A DNA stretch of 64,000 nucleotides, taken from NCBI RefSeq assembly GCF_042453785.1, contig NC_091667.1, positions 34,216,001-34,280,000 on the forward strand. Direction: 5' to 3'. Shown here piece by piece: positions 61,421 to 64,000 of this stretch. Source of the stretch: Malus domestica (taxonomy: Eukaryota; Streptophyta; Magnoliopsida; Rosales; Rosaceae). The first letter of the stretch is position 1, and each line of letters begins with the position of its first letter. Both the position numbers and the translations under genes were made by a program. The notes below the pieces were generated by a model. That model did no database searches. It worked only from the letters and a program-made list of their open reading frames with translations, and was not told the DNA's origin.

Positions 61421-61878
61421 GGCGAGTACTCGAGAGCAGTGCTAGGTAGGCAATCAGGGAAGGGTTCCAAGCAGTCGGTTCCTTACTCGAGTTTGAGTGG
61501 AAGTTCCGGCATATTGTTTTCTTTATCCTTGTCTTTGTAGGTAGGAACAAGGACAAAGGAAAGGACAGGGAGAGTGCATGATATGAGATACTCTTGCTTT
61601 CTACCCTGGTGATATGAGATACTTTTGCTTTGGAGTCATTGGCTTGCAGAGGTGCTCCAAGGAATAAGGAACGCTGAATGACTCGAGAGGTTTCGTTGGG
61701 AGAACATTTTTTTGAGATGAAGAGAGGCTCTGTGTGTTTGCCTTGCTATGGAAGGTGAAGGTGGACAGTTATAGGAGGTCCCTTAATACCTGTAGAGGTA
61801 GTATTCTTTCACTTGTGTCGGCAACTAACGCGTGATTGAACAGTAAACTTTCACGTGTTTTCTCCTTCACCGAAAATC

Positions 61879-62160
61879 TTCGACAAATTGCCCGTGATTT
61901 GCGCAAGGTTGAGTGTGCATATGACAGGTGATGACGCGGCCGAAAAAGACTGGCACCTCTTCGATAACTGGGATCGGCGCTTCGACAAATTACCCGTGAT
62001 TTCCGCAAAGCTGAGTTTGCGTGTGATGGGTGCTGACGTGGCTGAAAAAGACTGGCGCCTCTTCGATATCTGGGATCGGCGCTTCGACAAATTGCCCGTG
62101 ATTTTTGCAAAGCTGAGTTTGCGTGTGACGGGTGCCGACGCGTCTGGAAAAGCAAGATGC
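61879..62160. repeat. 102-bp tandem repeat (2.7 copies) upstream of the gag-like ORF
   Basis: TTCGACAAATTGCCCGTGAT recurs at 61879, 61981 and 62083, exactly 102 bp apart. Each copy continues through GCAAAGCTGAGTTTGCGTGT and GAAAAAGACTGGCGCCTCTT. The period is 34 codons, and one frame on each strand stays open through the array. No known domain is encoded. Confidence 0.8.
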
Positions 62161-62376
62161 TTCTCCGATTTCTGAGCTTGCCTCTTCGATTTTTGAATGG
62201 CCTATTCGAATTCTGAGCTCGCCTCTTCGATCTCTGAAATCCCGTCGAGTGCTGATTTTTTATAGAGGCATGCAGTTCGTTTCGAAGCACACTTGAATTT
62301 TCGCTTGTGAAAACTCCCCTCTTGTACTTCTAAGATCTTGATTTGTCCGATCTCTTCTTCCTTCAACACTTTGAAA

Positions 62377-62988
62377 ATGTCTGGACCCTCCGACCGTCGT
62401 TTTGACTTGAATCTTGGTGAAGAGGCAATCCCGCCTTCTCCAGACAACATATGGCGCCCAACCTTCATATCCCCCACTGGTCCTCTTACCGTTGGGGATT
62501 CGGTGATGAAGAATGATATGACCGCTGCGGTGGTGGCCCGGAACCTTGTCACTCCCAAAGATAACAGACTACTTTCCAGGCGGTCTGATGAGTTGGCTGT
62601 TAAGGAGTCTCTGGCCCTTAGTGTGCAGTGTGCGGGTTCTGTGTCCAACATGGCCCAACGCCTATTTGCTCGAACCCGTCAAGTTGAATCGTTGGCGGCT
62701 GAAGTGATGAGTCTCAAACAGGAGATTAGGGGGCTCAAGCATGAGAATAAACAGCTGCACAAGCTTGCACACAACTATGCCACCAACATGAAAAGGAAAA
62801 TTGACCAGATGCAGGAATCTGATGGTCAGATTTTACTTGATCATCGGAGGTTTGTGGGTTTGTTCCAGCAGCATTTGCCTTCGTCTTCTGGGGCTCTGCC
62901 GACTGCTGAGGCTTCAAATAGTCAACCTCCGGCGCCTCCTCTTCCTGGAGCTCCGCCGAGTTGTGAGGCAGCACCTGATCGTCCTTGA
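62377..62988 (+). CDS. Gag-like coiled-coil ORF of a non-autonomous retroelement (apple-type repeat)
   Basis: A single open frame of 203 residues starts MSGPSDRRFDLNLGEEA. The middle has a leucine-rich coiled coil (QVESLAAEVMSLKQEIRGLK and on through KRKIDQMQ), and the tail is Pro/Ser-rich (SNSQPPAPPLPGAPPS). There is no zinc knuckle, protease or reverse transcriptase, here or nearby. From memory, near-identical ORFs occur in many copies in apple genomes inside large non-autonomous LTR elements; I could not check this. An upstream in-frame ATG at 62338 would add 13 residues. The context of tandem repeats and an LTR-like block supports a repeat origin over a host gene. Confidence 0.55.
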   Translation: MSGPSDRRFDLNLGEEAIPPSPDNIWRPTFISPTGPLTVGDSVMKNDMTAAVVARNLVTPKDNRLLSRRSDELAVKESLALSVQCAGSVSNMAQRLFARTRQVESLAAEVMSLKQEIRGLKHENKQLHKLAHNYATNMKRKIDQMQESDGQILLDHRRFVGLFQQHLPSSSGALPTAEASNSQPPAPPLPGAPPSCEAAPDRP

Positions 62989-63279
62989 AGATCCCTTCTT
63001 GTAAATTTGATTTTTTTTTTTTTTTTTTTTTTTTAAGTGTGTATAATGCGAATTTATGTAAAATTTCCAGAAAAATAAATAAAATGGACTTTTATTTAAT
63101 GCTTATTTATTTATTTATTATATTTATTATTATTATTTATTTATTTTTTTTTATTTTTTTTATTTATTTATTTTCTTTAATCATGATGCCAGCTGCACCT
63201 CTCTTTTTTCACGTGGTGCCATCACCACTTTGTTCCATCATTCCTTTTTTTTTTATATGGTGCCAGACGCCGCACCATG

Positions 63280-63317
<38 letters not shown>

Positions 63318-63370
63318 CATGGTGCAGTGGTCCACCATATATTTTTTATTATTATTTTTTTTGTATAAAT
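62989..63370. repeat. Low-complexity T and TTTA tracts
   Basis: Poly-T runs lie at about 63010-63034 and 63281-63314, with an ATTT/TTTA-rich tract at 63100-63175 between them. Short GGTGCCA-containing words recur (GATGCCAGCTGCACC, GGTGCCATCACC, GGTGCCAGACGCCGCACC). It is non-coding. Confidence 0.7.
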
Positions 63371-64000
63371 TTGGATGACGGGATGGGGAATTTGCAGGGA
63401 GCGAAGCAAAGAGGCCGAGAAGATGGTGCTTCGAGACCGGCTAGTCGTTTGACGGCGGTCTTTGAAGTTGTTTGGCAGCTGCGAGGCAAGAGACGGAGGA
63501 GGAGGGGCTGTACGTGTTGTTGAAGCTGATGGGCAGAAGGAGAAGGTGAGCACAACCACCGAGCACAGCCAACAGACTCCACGCCGCCGTCGTCCTCGTC
63601 CTTGTCTTTCCTCTCTGCCCAAAGAGAGCGCCATCGACCTCCAATCATCGCAACAACCATTCTCGAGCTCTTCGACTCCAGCTGGCATCTCCACCTTCAC
63701 CGCCGCATCGGCGCCAGTGACAGCGGCATCACCTTTCCCGTCCATCTCAGACCTTCACCGTACTCACATACCAGAAGTGCATTTGCTCAATGAGATCGCA
63801 TGTACTCGAAGTCTTGTCCCCGCGACACAACTGCAGCTCAGCTCACACCCTTCAACTGCAGCAGCAATCGGCACTAGATGAGGCGGCTCGAAGATGCTAC
63901 TCCAACGAATCCAAGCTATGCATCGAGGAATTTGTCGAGATGATGCAGCAGCAGGTTAACAGTGGTGATGTTGCTTGTTCTTGCCACTTCCCACAACCGT
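63371..64000 (+). other. Unresolved edge region with a possible DUF247-like scrap
   Basis: Several overlapping frames are open here because the DNA is GC-rich, so none can be trusted alone. From about 63850 one plus-strand frame reads QSALDEAARRCYSNESKLCI and then EEFVEMM. This resembles the ARxCY...EFVEMM segment of plant DUF247 proteins as I remember them. It then passes into QQQVNSGDV and runs off the window. It may be a degenerate fragment or the start of a gene cut by the edge. Confidence 0.25.

Overview
The window is nuclear DNA of a dicot plant. The genes are split by many GT-AG introns, the intergenic DNA is AT-rich and full of small transposons, and the proteins match Arabidopsis-type families. 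The style of repeats, and a retroelement reading frame I recall from apple, point to Rosaceae (apple/pear type). That placement is inference from memory, not from a search.

Layout, left to right. 1-9556 (minus): tripeptidyl peptidase II, 30 exons traced, C-terminus beyond the left edge. 12070-18168 (minus): a CE13 pectin acetylesterase with introns full of MITEs. 21155-22984 (plus): signal peptide peptidase-like SPPL1. 23989-28513 (plus): CPSF100 of the mRNA 3'-end machinery. 29342-30906 (plus): a CYP89A cytochrome P450 broken by one missing base. 32046-33808: a PIF/Harbinger-like element followed directly by a foldback repeat. 34091-38398 (plus): a plastid S-layer-homology protein. 39831-41957 (plus): a class-3 lipase. 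42575-44503 (plus): a prolyl-4-hydroxylase-like protein with a ShKT tail that has lost key catalytic residues. 45076-47318 (minus): a coiled-coil protein (At3g49055-like). 49729-53120 (plus): a C2H2 zinc-finger protein. 54448-55051 and 57618-58372 (plus): tandem membrane-protein paralogues, the first a pseudogene and the second carrying one frameshift. 58980-63000: a repeat-rich, probably non-autonomous LTR-type region with minisatellites and a gag-like ORF. The right edge holds simple repeats and a possible DUF247-like scrap.

These are independent plant housekeeping genes, not an operon or a linked pathway. As recalled, two stretches keep Arabidopsis gene order: PAE9/CPSF100/SLH (At5g23870-80-90) and lipase/coiled-coil (At3g49050/55). 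All exon maps were read by eye from splice sites and family similarity. For every complete gene the summed exon length gives an intact frame.

I found no CRISPR array, operon-like defence locus or other clearly new system. The most interesting items are the degenerate P4H-ShKT protein, the 47-bp higher-order minisatellite, and a repeated one-base C loss in two genes that may be an assembly error.
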